Source: Bacillota bacterium (GTDB lineage: Bacteria; Bacillota; Dehalobacteriia; UBA4068; UBA4997). From it: a stretch of DNA of 49,247 bases. Position 1 is the first letter of the stretch. Every line of letters starts with the position of its first letter. Position numbers and translations under genes: made by a program. The stretch covers positions 1-49,247 of the forward strand of contig JAFQHN010000012.1 in assembly GCA_017397935.1 (NCBI GenBank). The letters are read 5' to 3'. Of this stretch, positions 34,662 to 43,335 are shown piece after piece. The notes under the pieces were generated by a model. The model saw only the letters and a list, made by a program, of their open reading frames with translations, made no database searches and was not told where the DNA came from.

Positions 34662-35249
34662 TTATTCTTTATATGCACGGGCGGCAGCAGTCATCTGCTT
34701 GCGGCAGCGCTTAACCTCGGCGCCGTACTGGTTGTTTACATTGTTGCTAAGATTCAGCACCGGTGCATTGGCGGTAATCATAGCGGGGATCAGCTGATTG
34801 ATGGTATCCGGAGTGGCGGCCACAAAGCCGATGTAAAGATTTTCATGCATCCATTCGGTCAACTTGGCTTCGCTTTCGGGTGTCAGCGCATAGTTGTCAA
34901 AACGGTCAACATCCTCCGGGTCATTACTGCGCGGCTTGGCCTGCAAATCATACTTGTAAGCCAGCAAAGCAGCCAAAGAACGGCGCAAACCGGTGGCACC
35001 GGTGTCCTCGCCCCACAAATGGCGCGGAATCTGGGCGGTGGCGTCCACATACAGCATAGAGGGGCCTTCCACCTTGTTCAGGCCCAAGCCCAGCTCTCGT
35101 CCGGAATAAAATACCGCAAAAATACCTGCGGTTTCGGAAATTTTTGCCAGGTAATCGGACGGTACCTCATCCAGTTTTTTATTGTTGGCTTGCAGGTTCA
35201 GAGTCATCTGCTGGGCAACCTGCCAAACAACTTGTTCTTTTTCAATCAT
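34662..35249 (-). CDS. GIY-YIG-like protein (tentative)
   Basis: This 195-residue cytoplasmic protein is not firmly recognised. The order of segments resembles a divergent GIY-YIG nuclease family: a start strand with GIFAVFYSG, then GPSMLYVDATAQ, GATGLRRSLAALL and a later ALTPESEAKLTEWMHENLYIG. The TLRRSL-ALL and LT-WM-NL patterns are the best clues. The GIY and YIG motifs themselves are not intact, so catalytic activity is doubtful. GGGAGG lies nine bases before the ATG. It follows hpt by about 100 bases on the same strand and ends at a strong terminator. Confidence 0.45.
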   Translation of the reverse strand: MIEKEQVVWQVAQQMTLNLQANNKKLDEVPSDYLAKISETAGIFAVFYSGRELGLGLNKVEGPSMLYVDATAQIPRHLWGEDTGATGLRRSLAALLAYKYDLQAKPRSNDPEDVDRFDNYALTPESEAKLTEWMHENLYIGFVAATPDTINQLIPAMITANAPVLNLSNNVNNQYGAEVKRCRKQMTAAARAYKE

Positions 35250-35353
35250 GTCATTCGACCTCCCTTGATATATTCAGGCTTTTTATTGCATTTTTAGGTT
35301 TAATTGCCGATAATCGACAACTTTTGTACCTTATAATTACCAAAATTCAATTT

Positions 35354-35920
35354 TTATTGGGCATCGGGCAAAAATAACTCACCCAAATACGGCAGACCAC
35401 GGAAATATTCCTCATAATCCAGGCCATAACCCACCAAAAATTTATCCGGCACCACCATACCGGCAAAATCAACCTCCAACGGCTGCTTTCTGGCCTCCTT
35501 TTTATCAAAGGCTGCGCAAAGCTTTAAGCTGGCCGGTCCCCGTTTACTCAAACGGTCCAACAGCAGGCTGAGCGTCAGTCCGCTGTCGATAATATCCTCC
35601 ACCAGCAGCACGTGCTGCCCGGTAATATCCAATATCAAATCCTTGTAAATAGTTAATTCTCCGCTGCTGGCCGTGCCCACATAGCTGGAAACCTGCATAA
35701 AGTCTATCTTGGCCGGGGTTTTAAGCTCTCTCAGCAAGTCAGCATGGAATATCTCTGCACCCTTCAAGATGCAAACCAGCAAGATCTCAGGTGCCCCAAT
35801 CTCGGCATAATAAGCGTCAATCTGCGCGGCCACAGACTTCACCATCTGCTGCAATTCTTCGGCCGAGGTTATTTCCTCAATCCGGCAGTCAGCAGGGTTA
35901 AATTGCGGCTGGTTTGACAT
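35354..35920 (-). CDS. hpt: Hypoxanthine phosphoribosyltransferase
   Basis: This 188-residue purine salvage enzyme makes IMP or GMP from hypoxanthine or guanine and PRPP. The PRPP motif is LLVEDIIDSGLTLS, preceded by ILKGAEIFHADLLREL. The C-terminal PDKFLVGYGLDYEEYFRGLPYLG block is diagnostic. The ATG at 35920 has GGGAGG at the right distance. A longer in-frame start at 35971 lacks a site. Hpt usually neighbours tilS or ftsH, but here it stands before a GIY-YIG-like gene. Confidence 0.95.
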   Translation of the reverse strand: MSNQPQFNPADCRIEEITSAEELQQMVKSVAAQIDAYYAEIGAPEILLVCILKGAEIFHADLLRELKTPAKIDFMQVSSYVGTASSGELTIYKDLILDITGQHVLLVEDIIDSGLTLSLLLDRLSKRGPASLKLCAAFDKKEARKQPLEVDFAGMVVPDKFLVGYGLDYEEYFRGLPYLGELFLPDAQ

Positions 35921-36133
35921 GAAAACACCTCCCGAAGTCAGTTTCAGCAAAAATTTCGTCAAAAATTTCATCCTGATTTTTTATAAATTTTTGTCTGCTG
36001 TTATTTATTCTCCCATAATTGGCAAAACCCTGCTAAAATTCTCAGGCTTTTATGTATTTTCTCAAAAACTCTCACATATTTTTTTGACAGAAATGCGGTT
36101 TCCGCCGCCCATCTGTTTTCAGGAGGGATTTTT

Positions 36134-36844
36134 GTGAGAAAAATCAAGAAATTTTTATTGCCCGCCGCTGCCGTGCTGATGATTTTGGCCGCAGGCATCA
36201 TGCTGTACCCCGCCTTAACCGCCCCCAAGATGCCACCCGCCGAGCTGGCCGCCGTGGCCGTTGACAACCTGCTTTCCGCCGAGAGCCTGACATTCTCCAC
36301 CGAGAGCAAGCTGCTGCTGAACAATGAAATCACCCCGCTGGGCAAGTTAAACGGTGAGATTTGCGGCGAAAATTACCATGTGCAGGGCGAGGTGCTGGGC
36401 AGCCGGGTGAATATTTATCAGCTGGGGCAGCGGACGCTAAGGCAGGACAGCCTGACCGAACAATGGCTGGATTTGGCCGACGGAGAGCTGCTTACCAATC
36501 AATCGCTGCTGGGAGACCTTGACCCGCGTACAGTTTTTCATCTGACTGCCATACTGGATGCCACCGCTGCCGATACCGAGGAGATTGACGGCGAAAAGTG
36601 CTTTAAGCTGGGCTTTACGCCCCAAACCGCCGATGGCTATTATGAAAAATACTTTGATGATCTGGCCTGCACGCTGTGGATAAATGCCCAAAATCAAATA
36701 CGCCGCGCCGAAATTTGTGCCAACGCCCATGCCGGCAGCCAAAGCAGCACCCTGACGCTGACCTGCGATTTTACGGATTATAACGCCACGCCGGAGATAA
36801 CGCCGCCCGTTGTGGCCCCGAATCAGCAGCAGCCTGCCGCATAA
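36134..36844 (+). CDS. Membrane-anchored exported protein of unknown function
   Basis: This 236-residue protein has an N-terminal signal anchor (KKFLLPAAAVLMILAAGIML) with positive charges before it and no lipobox cysteine. The rest is extracytoplasmic. Segments such as ESLTFSTESKLLLNNEI, LGKLNGEICGENYHVQGEVL and TLWINAQNQIRRAEI suggest a beta-rich LolA/LppX-like fold, which is only a guess. A proline- and glutamine-rich tail ends the protein. The start is GTG, eight bases after AGGAGG. It is a single-gene unit with its own terminator. No promoter was recognised in 35972-36133. Confidence 0.75.
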   Translation: MRKIKKFLLPAAAVLMILAAGIMLYPALTAPKMPPAELAAVAVDNLLSAESLTFSTESKLLLNNEITPLGKLNGEICGENYHVQGEVLGSRVNIYQLGQRTLRQDSLTEQWLDLADGELLTNQSLLGDLDPRTVFHLTAILDATAADTEEIDGEKCFKLGFTPQTADGYYEKYFDDLACTLWINAQNQIRRAEICANAHAGSQSSTLTLTCDFTDYNATPEITPPVVAPNQQQPAA

Positions 36845-36866
36845 AAATGTGCCTAAAAACATATCA

Positions 36867-36908
36867 AAAACCGACCGAACAGCGTACGCCGTGCGGCCGG
36901 TTTTTTTT
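36867..36908 (+). terminator. Terminator after the exported-protein gene
   Basis: AAAACCG-CCG pairs with CGG-CGGTTTT around an internal GC-rich loop, followed by eight T. Confidence 0.85.
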
Positions 36909-36919
36909 GGGTTTTGGTC

Positions 36920-36956
36920 AATTGTTTACGCGAGTATATGCGTTTGGTTAACAATT
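36920..36956. repeat. 37-base inverted element, copy 2
   Basis: AATTGTT mirrors AACAATT at the ends, and ACGC mirrors GCGT inside. It has the same length as the copy at 14214 and 32 of 37 identical positions. It also lies between convergent genes, here the exported-protein gene and the ABC permease gene. Confidence 0.6.
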
Positions 36957-36973
36957 ACTGATTAAGATGTGGC

Positions 36974-39328
36974 TTAATAATTTTGGTTTTCATAAGCAGC
37001 ATCCTGCCGTTTTATCTGCTCCATCATCTGCTTATACTCAGCCTCATCGGGGATAATATAACGTTCCTCGCAAATCAGGCGGCCCTCTGCATCATCCTTG
37101 TAGGTCACCTCATAATAAGGTACAGCGCAGGCCTCCTGCCAGATGTCATAATAACGCACCAAGTCAATACGGCCGTAACTTACGCTTTGCTTCATAAGCT
37201 CGGCAATCTCGGCGGCGTTGTTGGCCGGCGTCAGCACCCGTCCGGATTTATACGGAATACCGTTTCGCATCGTCACGCCCTCAACAAAGCCGGTTTCACT
37301 CTCATACGGCTTATATACATCGGCAGTTACGGTAGTTTCAGCGGCCTCATATACGGTTTTTGCGGTAACATCGCCGGTATATTCCGTCGGCTGGGGCAGA
37401 TATTCCACCACGCTGACCAGACGGTACAAATCCTGATTGGCGGTCAGCGCATCATCACCGTAATACTTTTTGATAAGCTGAATGGTGCGCGGCATACCGG
37501 GATAAACGCTGACATCCATATACCAGCTGTTGGTGTAATCCCGGCCGTACTCGGTTTCCTCCATACTCTCATAGAAGTGCAGAGTAATGTTGGCCACCGG
37601 CACACCCGTCAGCAGCTCTTCACCGGAGAGTGCGGCAAATTCCTCGGTGAAAACCTGCACAAACTCTTTGCCCTCGGCGGCGGTCATTTTGCCGGGCTCA
37701 TAATAATGGGCGTCATTTATACCCAGATTATTCAGCTCTGCGGGGAACACACCGTAATCATCCAGCTCATCATTATACATAAACAGCTGGTTCTGCCATT
37801 CATCGCTGCCCAGCAGCACACGGTAAGCATCGGCATTCTCAAATATATCGGCGCAGTTCACGCTTCTGGCCACCTGTCTGCCGTTGTCAAGGGTATAAAC
37901 CACTTCTACCCACCGGCTGCTGGACCAGTTGTAATAGTCGCCGTCCTCATATTCACGGTAGCCGTATTGCTGCGGCTGAGAGTTAAGAATACTTACCAGC
38001 GCAGCCACATTCTCCGGCTCGGCAAAGCTCATCATATTGTGTTCTTTGATATAATCATCAATGCCAAACTGCCAGTAAGAGTTTTCATACGGATTGTAGC
38101 CATAATAACGGTAGTCATCATAGCTAAGCGACAAAATATTGCCCTCTACATGAACAGCGGCCACCCGGTCAGCCTCGGCCTGCCAGGCATCAAATTTGCC
38201 GATGTCAAAAGCATAATAACCCAGAATTGCACTGACCAGCACAATGCAGATACCCACCTGCGGCCAACCGCGGCGGATGGCCCGGAAATCGCTCTTGATG
38301 AAAATTTCCAGCAGCTGAGCAAAGAATGTGGTGGCAATAACTACGCCGAAATACAGCCAAAAGAGATTCTCATTACCGATGGCATAGAACATAATACCGC
38401 CCAGACAGCCGCACAGCAGCACATAAGGATATTTGAAAACAGGACGCTGCCAGCCAAATGCCAGCGTAGAACCGGCACACTCGCTGCTGCGCTTTTTATA
38501 CAGCCACAGCGCCGCCGCAACCGTCAGCACCAGCAGCACAAAGCCTGCCAGCCAATCCTGCCAGAAGATATGCGTACCGTACTCCCAATCATAACCGGAG
38601 AAGCTGATCCAGCAGTAACGCACCAGCACAGAGGCGCGGGTCAGCAGGTTGTTCAGTACATCGGCTCCGTACAGATAATGGGAATAGAACACATCGCTCA
38701 GCAGCTCTCGCAGCAGGCCAACCGCCGGTGCCAGGCCGTAAATACCCACCAAAATCTTCAAGGCGGCGGGCATACTGCCGGCCAGCATCATCGCCAGCGT
38801 TGTCAGCGCAAACATCAGCATATAAGCCAGAATGTTCAGCAGCACAAACTGCACATAATCCGCCAGCACCAGATAAGGCAGGATACCGGCCATGGCCATC
38901 ATCAGCAGGTTTAACAGATGAGCCAGCGCATACGGCGCCAAAAACACCAGCAAACCGGCCAGCATATTGGCCGCAAAATACTTCTCTCTGCGGATGGGCA
39001 GGCTGTGGTAAAAATCCACCTGCTGCCGTACCTGCAAATAACGGAACAGCGTGAAGGCTGCCAGCGCCGCCCCCACAATGATAATCATGCTGCTGCCCAC
39101 CTGGAAAACCTGCACCAACTCTTCTACACGGTTGTTATTGAAGTAACTTGCATTATCAGCATATACATTCCACAACATCGCCGTCATTACGGGCAGGTTG
39201 AGGATAAAACCGATCAATGCCAGCAGGGGCAGCCAAATGTGCCTTTTGATAATTTTGGCGGTAAGCTGGCCCAGGGTTACACCGCCGTTTGCCGACTGTT
39301 TATCAGATAAAGAGTTTTTTAAGGTCAT
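36974..39328 (-). CDS. ABC transporter permease with large C-terminal domain
   Basis: This 784-residue protein is the membrane part of the GntR-controlled ABC system. About eight to ten hydrophobic segments fill residues 30 to 390, including the QQVDFYHSLPIRREKYFAAN loop typical of YtrC/YtrD-like permeases. From about residue 400 to the end a long soluble domain follows, rich in Tyr, Glu and Asp. Its stretch around YDDYRYYGYNPYENSYW is notable. This resembles DUF6449-type permeases. The substrate is unknown. Cell-wall antibiotics are a known signal for the related Ytr system. The gene overlaps the ATPase gene by 26 bases. Confidence 0.85.
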   Translation of the reverse strand: MTLKNSLSDKQSANGGVTLGQLTAKIIKRHIWLPLLALIGFILNLPVMTAMLWNVYADNASYFNNNRVEELVQVFQVGSSMIIIVGAALAAFTLFRYLQVRQQVDFYHSLPIRREKYFAANMLAGLLVFLAPYALAHLLNLLMMAMAGILPYLVLADYVQFVLLNILAYMLMFALTTLAMMLAGSMPAALKILVGIYGLAPAVGLLRELLSDVFYSHYLYGADVLNNLLTRASVLVRYCWISFSGYDWEYGTHIFWQDWLAGFVLLVLTVAAALWLYKKRSSECAGSTLAFGWQRPVFKYPYVLLCGCLGGIMFYAIGNENLFWLYFGVVIATTFFAQLLEIFIKSDFRAIRRGWPQVGICIVLVSAILGYYAFDIGKFDAWQAEADRVAAVHVEGNILSLSYDDYRYYGYNPYENSYWQFGIDDYIKEHNMMSFAEPENVAALVSILNSQPQQYGYREYEDGDYYNWSSSRWVEVVYTLDNGRQVARSVNCADIFENADAYRVLLGSDEWQNQLFMYNDELDDYGVFPAELNNLGINDAHYYEPGKMTAAEGKEFVQVFTEEFAALSGEELLTGVPVANITLHFYESMEETEYGRDYTNSWYMDVSVYPGMPRTIQLIKKYYGDDALTANQDLYRLVSVVEYLPQPTEYTGDVTAKTVYEAAETTVTADVYKPYESETGFVEGVTMRNGIPYKSGRVLTPANNAAEIAELMKQSVSYGRIDLVRYYDIWQEACAVPYYEVTYKDDAEGRLICEERYIIPDEAEYKQMMEQIKRQDAAYENQNY

Positions 39329-40199
39329 AACCGGCCACCTCCGTTTCCATAATAAAGAATTCTTCCAGCGTCAGCGGCAAAACTTCCATGAAAATGGGGT
39401 TAGCCGACGCCACCCTGGCGGCAATTTCTTCATGCGTGCCGCGGGCAATAATGGTGATCAGCGAGCCTCGGTTCTCCTGCACCACAATGTTGAGGCCAAG
39501 GGCGTTGATGTCGGCACCCTCGGGCAGTACACATTGAACCTTACCGGCGCCCAGCTTCATATCGTCGATGTCTTTTTCCAGCAGCACGCCGCCTTTATGC
39601 AGCAGGCCCACATGGTCGCAGATGTCCTCCAACTCTCGCAGGTTATGAGAAGCGATAATCGGGGTCAGCTCACGGTCAGCAACCTCGGCCGCGAACAGAC
39701 TTTTAACGGTATTACGCATTACAGGGTCCAGACCGTCGAAGGTTTCATCGCAGAAGATGTAATCGGTGCCGGCGGAGAGGCCCAGAATAACCGAAAGCTG
39801 CTTCTTCATACCTTTACTGAAAGTGTTTACCTTGCGCAGCTGGGGCAAGTCAAAGCCCTCCATCAGGCTGCTGAAACGCTGAATGTCAAAATTGGGATAA
39901 ATGTTTAAGTAATAACGGGCGACTTCCAGCGGAGTGGTGTTGGCAAAGAAATACTGCTCATCCGAGATGTAATACAGACGGCGTTTAACCTCCAAATTCT
40001 CCCACACGGTTTGCCCGTCAATGGTCAACACACCGGTATCCGGCTTATAAATGCCGCTGAGCAAGCGCAGCAGCGTACTTTTGCCGGCGCCGTTGGTGCC
40101 CACCAGACCAAAAATTGCGCCCTTGTTAATGTTAAGGCTGATGTCATTAAGCGCCAGGACATCATTAAATTTTTTGCTCACATTTTGTGTCACTATCAT
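39303..40199 (-). CDS. ABC transporter ATP-binding protein (YtrB-like)
   Basis: This 298-residue ATPase has Walker A GTNGAGKST, signature-region KVNTFSKGMKKQLSVILGLS and Walker B YIFCDETFDGLDP, with a switch histidine in IIASHNLRELED. The KGMKKQ form of the signature is common in YtrB and BcrA-like exporters. Its ATG overlaps the GntR stop by four bases (ATGA), so translation is coupled. A C-terminal region of about 80 residues beyond the core ATPase is also normal for this group. Confidence 0.9.
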   Translation of the reverse strand: MIVTQNVSKKFNDVLALNDISLNINKGAIFGLVGTNGAGKSTLLRLLSGIYKPDTGVLTIDGQTVWENLEVKRRLYYISDEQYFFANTTPLEVARYYLNIYPNFDIQRFSSLMEGFDLPQLRKVNTFSKGMKKQLSVILGLSAGTDYIFCDETFDGLDPVMRNTVKSLFAAEVADRELTPIIASHNLRELEDICDHVGLLHKGGVLLEKDIDDMKLGAGKVQCVLPEGADINALGLNIVVQENRGSLITIIARGTHEEIAARVASANPIFMEVLPLTLEEFFIMETEVAGYDLKKLFI

Positions 40200-40576
40200 T
40201 TTACTATACCCCCTTCATCAAACGCTCTGGCCGCATCCTCCAAAAACTGCTCTCTGGTAATGCCGAAGTTTTTCGCCTTCTCTACCAGATGTGCCAGCTC
40301 CTGCCGGTTGCGGTCCCGGCTTATAGCTTGCAGGGTATCCTGCCCGGAGGCCAAAAAACTGCCCCGACCCGGCACCGAATACACGATGCCCTTCTTTTCC
40401 AGCTCGCTGTAAGCACGTTGGATGGTGTTTGGATTGATTGCCAGCTCTACCGCCAGACTACGCACCGAAGGCAGTTGCTGATCAGCCGCCAGCAGGCCGT
40501 TGACCGCCAGCTCCTCGATTTTTTCCATCAACTGCTGATAAATCGGGCGTCGGTCTTTGTAATCAATCGTTATCAT
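40196..40576 (-). CDS. GntR-family repressor (YtrA-type)
   Basis: This 126-residue regulator has a winged helix with the GntR pattern: PIYQQLMEKIEELAVNGLL, LPSVRSLAVELAINPNTIQRAYSELEKKG and GRGSFLAS. The short C-terminal tail, without a large effector domain, is typical of the YtrA subfamily, which represses its own ABC operon. The ATG at 40576 has AGGAGG eight bases upstream. An ATG 18 codons earlier lacks a site. It heads the gntR-ATPase-permease operon, and a perfect inverted repeat lies at the promoter. Confidence 0.92.
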   Translation of the reverse strand: MITIDYKDRRPIYQQLMEKIEELAVNGLLAADQQLPSVRSLAVELAINPNTIQRAYSELEKKGIVYSVPGRGSFLASGQDTLQAISRDRNRQELAHLVEKAKNFGITREQFLEDAARAFDEGGIVK

Positions 40577-40635
40577 CTTCGCATCCTCCTTTCCTGCCTC
40601 AAATCTTTTACAAAATTTTTGCTCACACATAGTCC

Positions 40636-40665
40636 AAAAGGCCGAGGTATCACATCCCCGGCCTT
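40636..40665 (-). promoter_or_regulatory. Attenuator-like hairpin in the gntR leader
   Basis: On the minus strand AAGGCCGGGG pairs with CCTCGGCCTT, one pair being G-U, and TTTTGG follows. On the plus strand the same position is an A-C mismatch, so the RNA form favours the minus strand. It stands about 60 bases before the gntR start. Confidence 0.5.
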
Positions 40666-40780
40666 GATTTTAATGCAGGTGCGCATCTGCCATATCTTAT
40701 ACCCCAACACAACCGTACTCTCCACAAAACCGCCATACACATCACATCCTGCGGCACCTACATCCAAACCGGACATCACA

Positions 40781-40857
40781 CTATCACTTTTTATAAACTA
40801 TCACACATATAAACTATCACAAATTTATGTAAAATACTGTGCTTTGGCGGCTATCAC
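40781..40857 (-). repeat. Four GTGATAG direct repeats in the gntR leader
   Basis: GTGATAG on the minus strand occurs at 40781-40787, 40798-40804, 40814-40820 and 40851-40857. The first three are spaced 16 to 17 bases apart, about one and a half helical turns, and two of them continue as GTGATAGTTTATA. They lie just downstream of the operator in the transcribed leader. Confidence 0.5.
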
Positions 40858-40913
40858 AACTGTACCAAGCGACCCAACTGTATCAATGCAGTTAATACAC
40901 TTGGTACAGTTGT
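40856..40913. promoter_or_regulatory. Likely GntR (YtrA-type) operator
   Basis: Two 14-base arms, ACAACTGTACCAAG and CTTGGTACAGTTGT, form a perfect inverted repeat with 30 bases between them. An inner AACTG/CAGTT repeat lies in the spacer. The arm next to the promoter starts directly after the -10 box. Binding by the GntR protein is inferred from position and from the known autoregulation of the family. Confidence 0.6.
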
Positions 40914-40942
40914 AATATAACATTCTTTGCCAACCTTGTCAA
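40914..40942 (-). promoter_or_regulatory. Promoter of the gntR-ABC operon
   Basis: On the minus strand TTGACA and TATATT are spaced by 17 bases. The leader to gntR is about 330 bases, long for such a small operon. Confidence 0.75.
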
Positions 40943-40974
40943 TAGGTTTTGGTAAAATTTTTCGGCATCTTTAT

Positions 40975-41014
40975 AAAAAATAAGGTGACAACTTTTTTGG
41001 CAAGTCATCACCTT
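40975..41014 (-). terminator. Terminator after the histidine kinase gene
   Basis: On the minus strand AAGGTGA-GAC pairs with GTTGTCACCTT, with a small mismatch, and ATTTTTTA follows. Confidence 0.8.
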
Positions 41015-41021
41015 GGTTTAA

Positions 41022-42116
41022 TCATCCGGTCTGGTCTGTCAGCGGCAGGGTAACGATGAAGGATGCACCCTCTCCCGGACGGCTGACAACCTCAATATCG
41101 GCCCTGAGCAGCGAGATAATGCGCTTTACCATGGCCAAACCCAAGCCGTTGCCCTCGGTTTTGTGCGAGGTGTCGGCCTGATAAAATTTCTCAAAAATCA
41201 GGCGCTGTTCGGCCTCGGATATGCCAACACCCTGGTCGGTTACCGTCACCACCGCGGCAGAGGGCAGTTTTTCCAGCAGCACATCCACACGGCCGCCCTG
41301 CGGGCTGAATTTGATGGCGTTGCCCAGCAGATTTAACCACACCTGCATTAACAGCTCATCGCTGCCGCAATATTTTACCTCGGGCAGTTCCAGATTCAGC
41401 TCAATATCTTTTTTCTGCCACTCATCCTGCAACACCAGCAGGGCCTGCCGCAAATGCTCATCCAGCATAAAGCAGCTTGGCTGCACCTTAACTGCGCCGT
41501 TTTCCAGCTTGGAAAGCTCTAAGATGTTGGTGGACAGCGTGGAGAGCCGTTTGGCCGAGCTATGCACCAACCGGGCATACTGGCGGCGCTCCTCGGGTAT
41601 CAAATTCTCATCTTGCAGCAGGGCGGCGCAGCCCTGGATGGAAGCCAGCGGCGTTTTGAACTCATGCGAAACATTGGCCACGAAATCATTACGCATCTTA
41701 TCCAAATTACCCAGCGATTCGATCATCTGGTTGAGGGAGGCTGACAACACGCCCAGCTCGCTGCGGTCATCGGTCTCGATACGAACATCAAAATTACCCT
41801 GCCCCACCAGCTTAATGGCGTCCAGAATATGGCGCATGGGCACCATCACCAGCCGGTTGATGGCCACCGTCATCAGCAGGCTGAGCAGCATACCGCCGGC
41901 AACTATGGCAGCCAAAGTAACCGTCCGCGCGTTTTCCTGGCTGTCGAGCCACCCCTTGGCTTCCGCAAAAAACAGGATACAGAACATAATCAGCAGCAGC
42001 GAGCAGCTGATGCCGAACACCAGCAGCAGAGTGCGCAGATAAATTGTCAGCTTGGGGAACACGCCTTTGCCGTAAAGCGCCTTCATAAATTTCTGCCCGC
42101 GCTCCAACCCGCTCAC
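41022..42116 (-). CDS. Sensor histidine kinase
   Basis: This 364-residue kinase has two membrane segments (about residues 26 to 51 and 66 to 90) and a short extracytoplasmic loop of about 15 residues. A HAMP linker follows. The DHp motif NVSHEFKTPLASIQG carries His151, and the ATPase domain has NLLGNAIKFSP, DQGVGIS, IFEKFYQAD and GNGLGLAMVK. The short outer loop points to intramembrane or partner-based sensing. GTG at 42116 overlaps the regulator stop (GTGA). An ATG ten codons later is possible. Confidence 0.92.
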   Translation of the reverse strand: MSGLERGQKFMKALYGKGVFPKLTIYLRTLLLVFGISCSLLLIMFCILFFAEAKGWLDSQENARTVTLAAIVAGGMLLSLLMTVAINRLVMVPMRHILDAIKLVGQGNFDVRIETDDRSELGVLSASLNQMIESLGNLDKMRNDFVANVSHEFKTPLASIQGCAALLQDENLIPEERRQYARLVHSSAKRLSTLSTNILELSKLENGAVKVQPSCFMLDEHLRQALLVLQDEWQKKDIELNLELPEVKYCGSDELLMQVWLNLLGNAIKFSPQGGRVDVLLEKLPSAAVVTVTDQGVGISEAEQRLIFEKFYQADTSHKTEGNGLGLAMVKRIISLLRADIEVVSRPGEGASFIVTLPLTDQTG

Positions 42117-42784
42117 CGCAGCACCGCCTTATAACCCAAGCCACGCACCGTAACGATCTCAAAATCCTCGTTGCCCTTAAAGCGGTCTCTCAGGCGGTTG
42201 ATATGCACATCCACGGTGCGCTCGTCCGTGGTTGAATCCATACCCCAGATCTCATCCAGCAGCTGCTGGCGGGTAAAAATTTTGCCGGGATAAGAGAGCA
42301 GCTTGAACAACAGATAAAATTCCTTCTGCGGAAGCGGTTGTTCTCCCGACGGAGAGGTTACCGTCAGCGCATCGTAATCCAGCATGGTGTCACCCACCTG
42401 CAAGCGGTGCTCGTTGGCAATTTGGGCGCGGCGCAGCAGGGCACGCACCCGCAAAATCATCTCATTGATGTCAATGGGCTTAACCATGTAATCATCCACA
42501 CCGGCCAGGAAGCCTTTTTGCTTGTCGGCGTAGCTGTCTTTTACCGTCACCATCAAAATGGGCATATCATAATTGCTTTGGCGCAGCAGCGTGGTCAGCT
42601 CGATGCCGTCCATGTTGGGCATCATCACATCCGAGATTATCAAATCGGCCTGCTCGTTTTCCAAAATTCGCAGCGCATCCTCGCCGTCCTCGGCCAGCAG
42701 CGGCAGATAACCGTTGTGACGCAGCACGCTTTCCATCATCTTCCGCAAATCGGCGTCGTCCTCTACCACCAAAATTTTGAACAT
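42113..42784 (-). CDS. OmpR/PhoB-type response regulator
   Basis: This 223-residue regulator has a receiver domain with acidic residues Glu8, Asp9 and Asp10, the phosphorylated Asp52 in LIISDVMMPNMDG and Lys104 region VTVKDS. A winged-helix DNA-binding domain follows, with LPQKEFYLLFKLLSYPGKIFT and DVHINRLRDRFK. AAGGAGG lies close before the ATG. It pairs with the kinase encoded downstream with a four-base overlap. The genes on either side are unrelated in theme, though the adjacent ABC exporter could be a target. Confidence 0.95.
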   Translation of the reverse strand: MFKILVVEDDADLRKMMESVLRHNGYLPLLAEDGEDALRILENEQADLIISDVMMPNMDGIELTTLLRQSNYDMPILMVTVKDSYADKQKGFLAGVDDYMVKPIDINEMILRVRALLRRAQIANEHRLQVGDTMLDYDALTVTSPSGEQPLPQKEFYLLFKLLSYPGKIFTRQQLLDEIWGMDSTTDERTVDVHINRLRDRFKGNEDFEIVTVRGLGYKAVLR

Positions 42785-42912
42785 GGAAGTCCCTCCTTTT
42801 TTCTGTATTTTATCCTGCCAAAATAAACTTAATATTAAACCTCTGCCTATATTTTAACATATCCGCCCGGTATTTGCCAAGATGTGCTGCTAATCACCTG
42901 TATTTGGGGGAT

Positions 42913-42955
42913 AAAAAAAGCGCTGCACCCCAAGTTTCCGGGGAGAGCGCTTTTA
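42913..42955 (-). terminator. Terminator of the B12 operon
   Basis: On the minus strand AAAAGCGCT-CCCC pairs with GGGG-AGCGCTTTT, and TTTT follows. It lies just after the short CobU-like gene. Confidence 0.88.
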
Positions 42956-42969
42956 GCTGCATATTTATT

Positions 42970-43335
42970 TCAGATTTGTTTCGGCAGTTCGCCTTTTATC
43001 ACCTGCGGCAGGCCGCAAACCACACGCACCACACAATCAGCCTCCTCTGCCAGCAGCGCGCACAGCCGCCCCACCGATTTACGGAACCGCCGGCCCTCCT
43101 CCTGCATGGGGATAATGCCGCAGCCGACCTCGTTGCAGATAACAACCTGCTTTTGCGCCAGAACCCTGGCCAAAGCATCCACCGCCGTACGGTCATAATC
43201 AGCCACCAACTGCTCCACACCGAAAATTACCGGTGTTTCGGCCGCCAAATCGCTGCTCATCTGCCCGGCAGAATAGCCAAGCTTGGCCGCCAGGGTGCGT
43301 TTACCGGCAGCCTCACCGCCCACAATTAAAATCAT
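42970..43335 (-). CDS. Short CobU-like protein
   Basis: This 121-residue protein is a compact relative of CobU. It has a modified P-loop (IVGGEAAGKRT) and the C-terminal block VICNEVGCGIIPMQEEGRRF with RKSVGRLCALLAEEADCVV that is diagnostic for CobU. The middle part, where the guanylylated histidine normally lies, is missing. Its ATG overlaps the stop of the longer CobU gene by four bases, so both are made together. It may complement the longer paralogue, bind a nucleotide only, or be a remnant. It is the last gene before the terminator. Confidence 0.75.
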   Translation of the reverse strand: MILIVGGEAAGKRTLAAKLGYSAGQMSSDLAAETPVIFGVEQLVADYDRTAVDALARVLAQKQVVICNEVGCGIIPMQEEGRRFRKSVGRLCALLAEEADCVVRVVCGLPQVIKGELPKQI

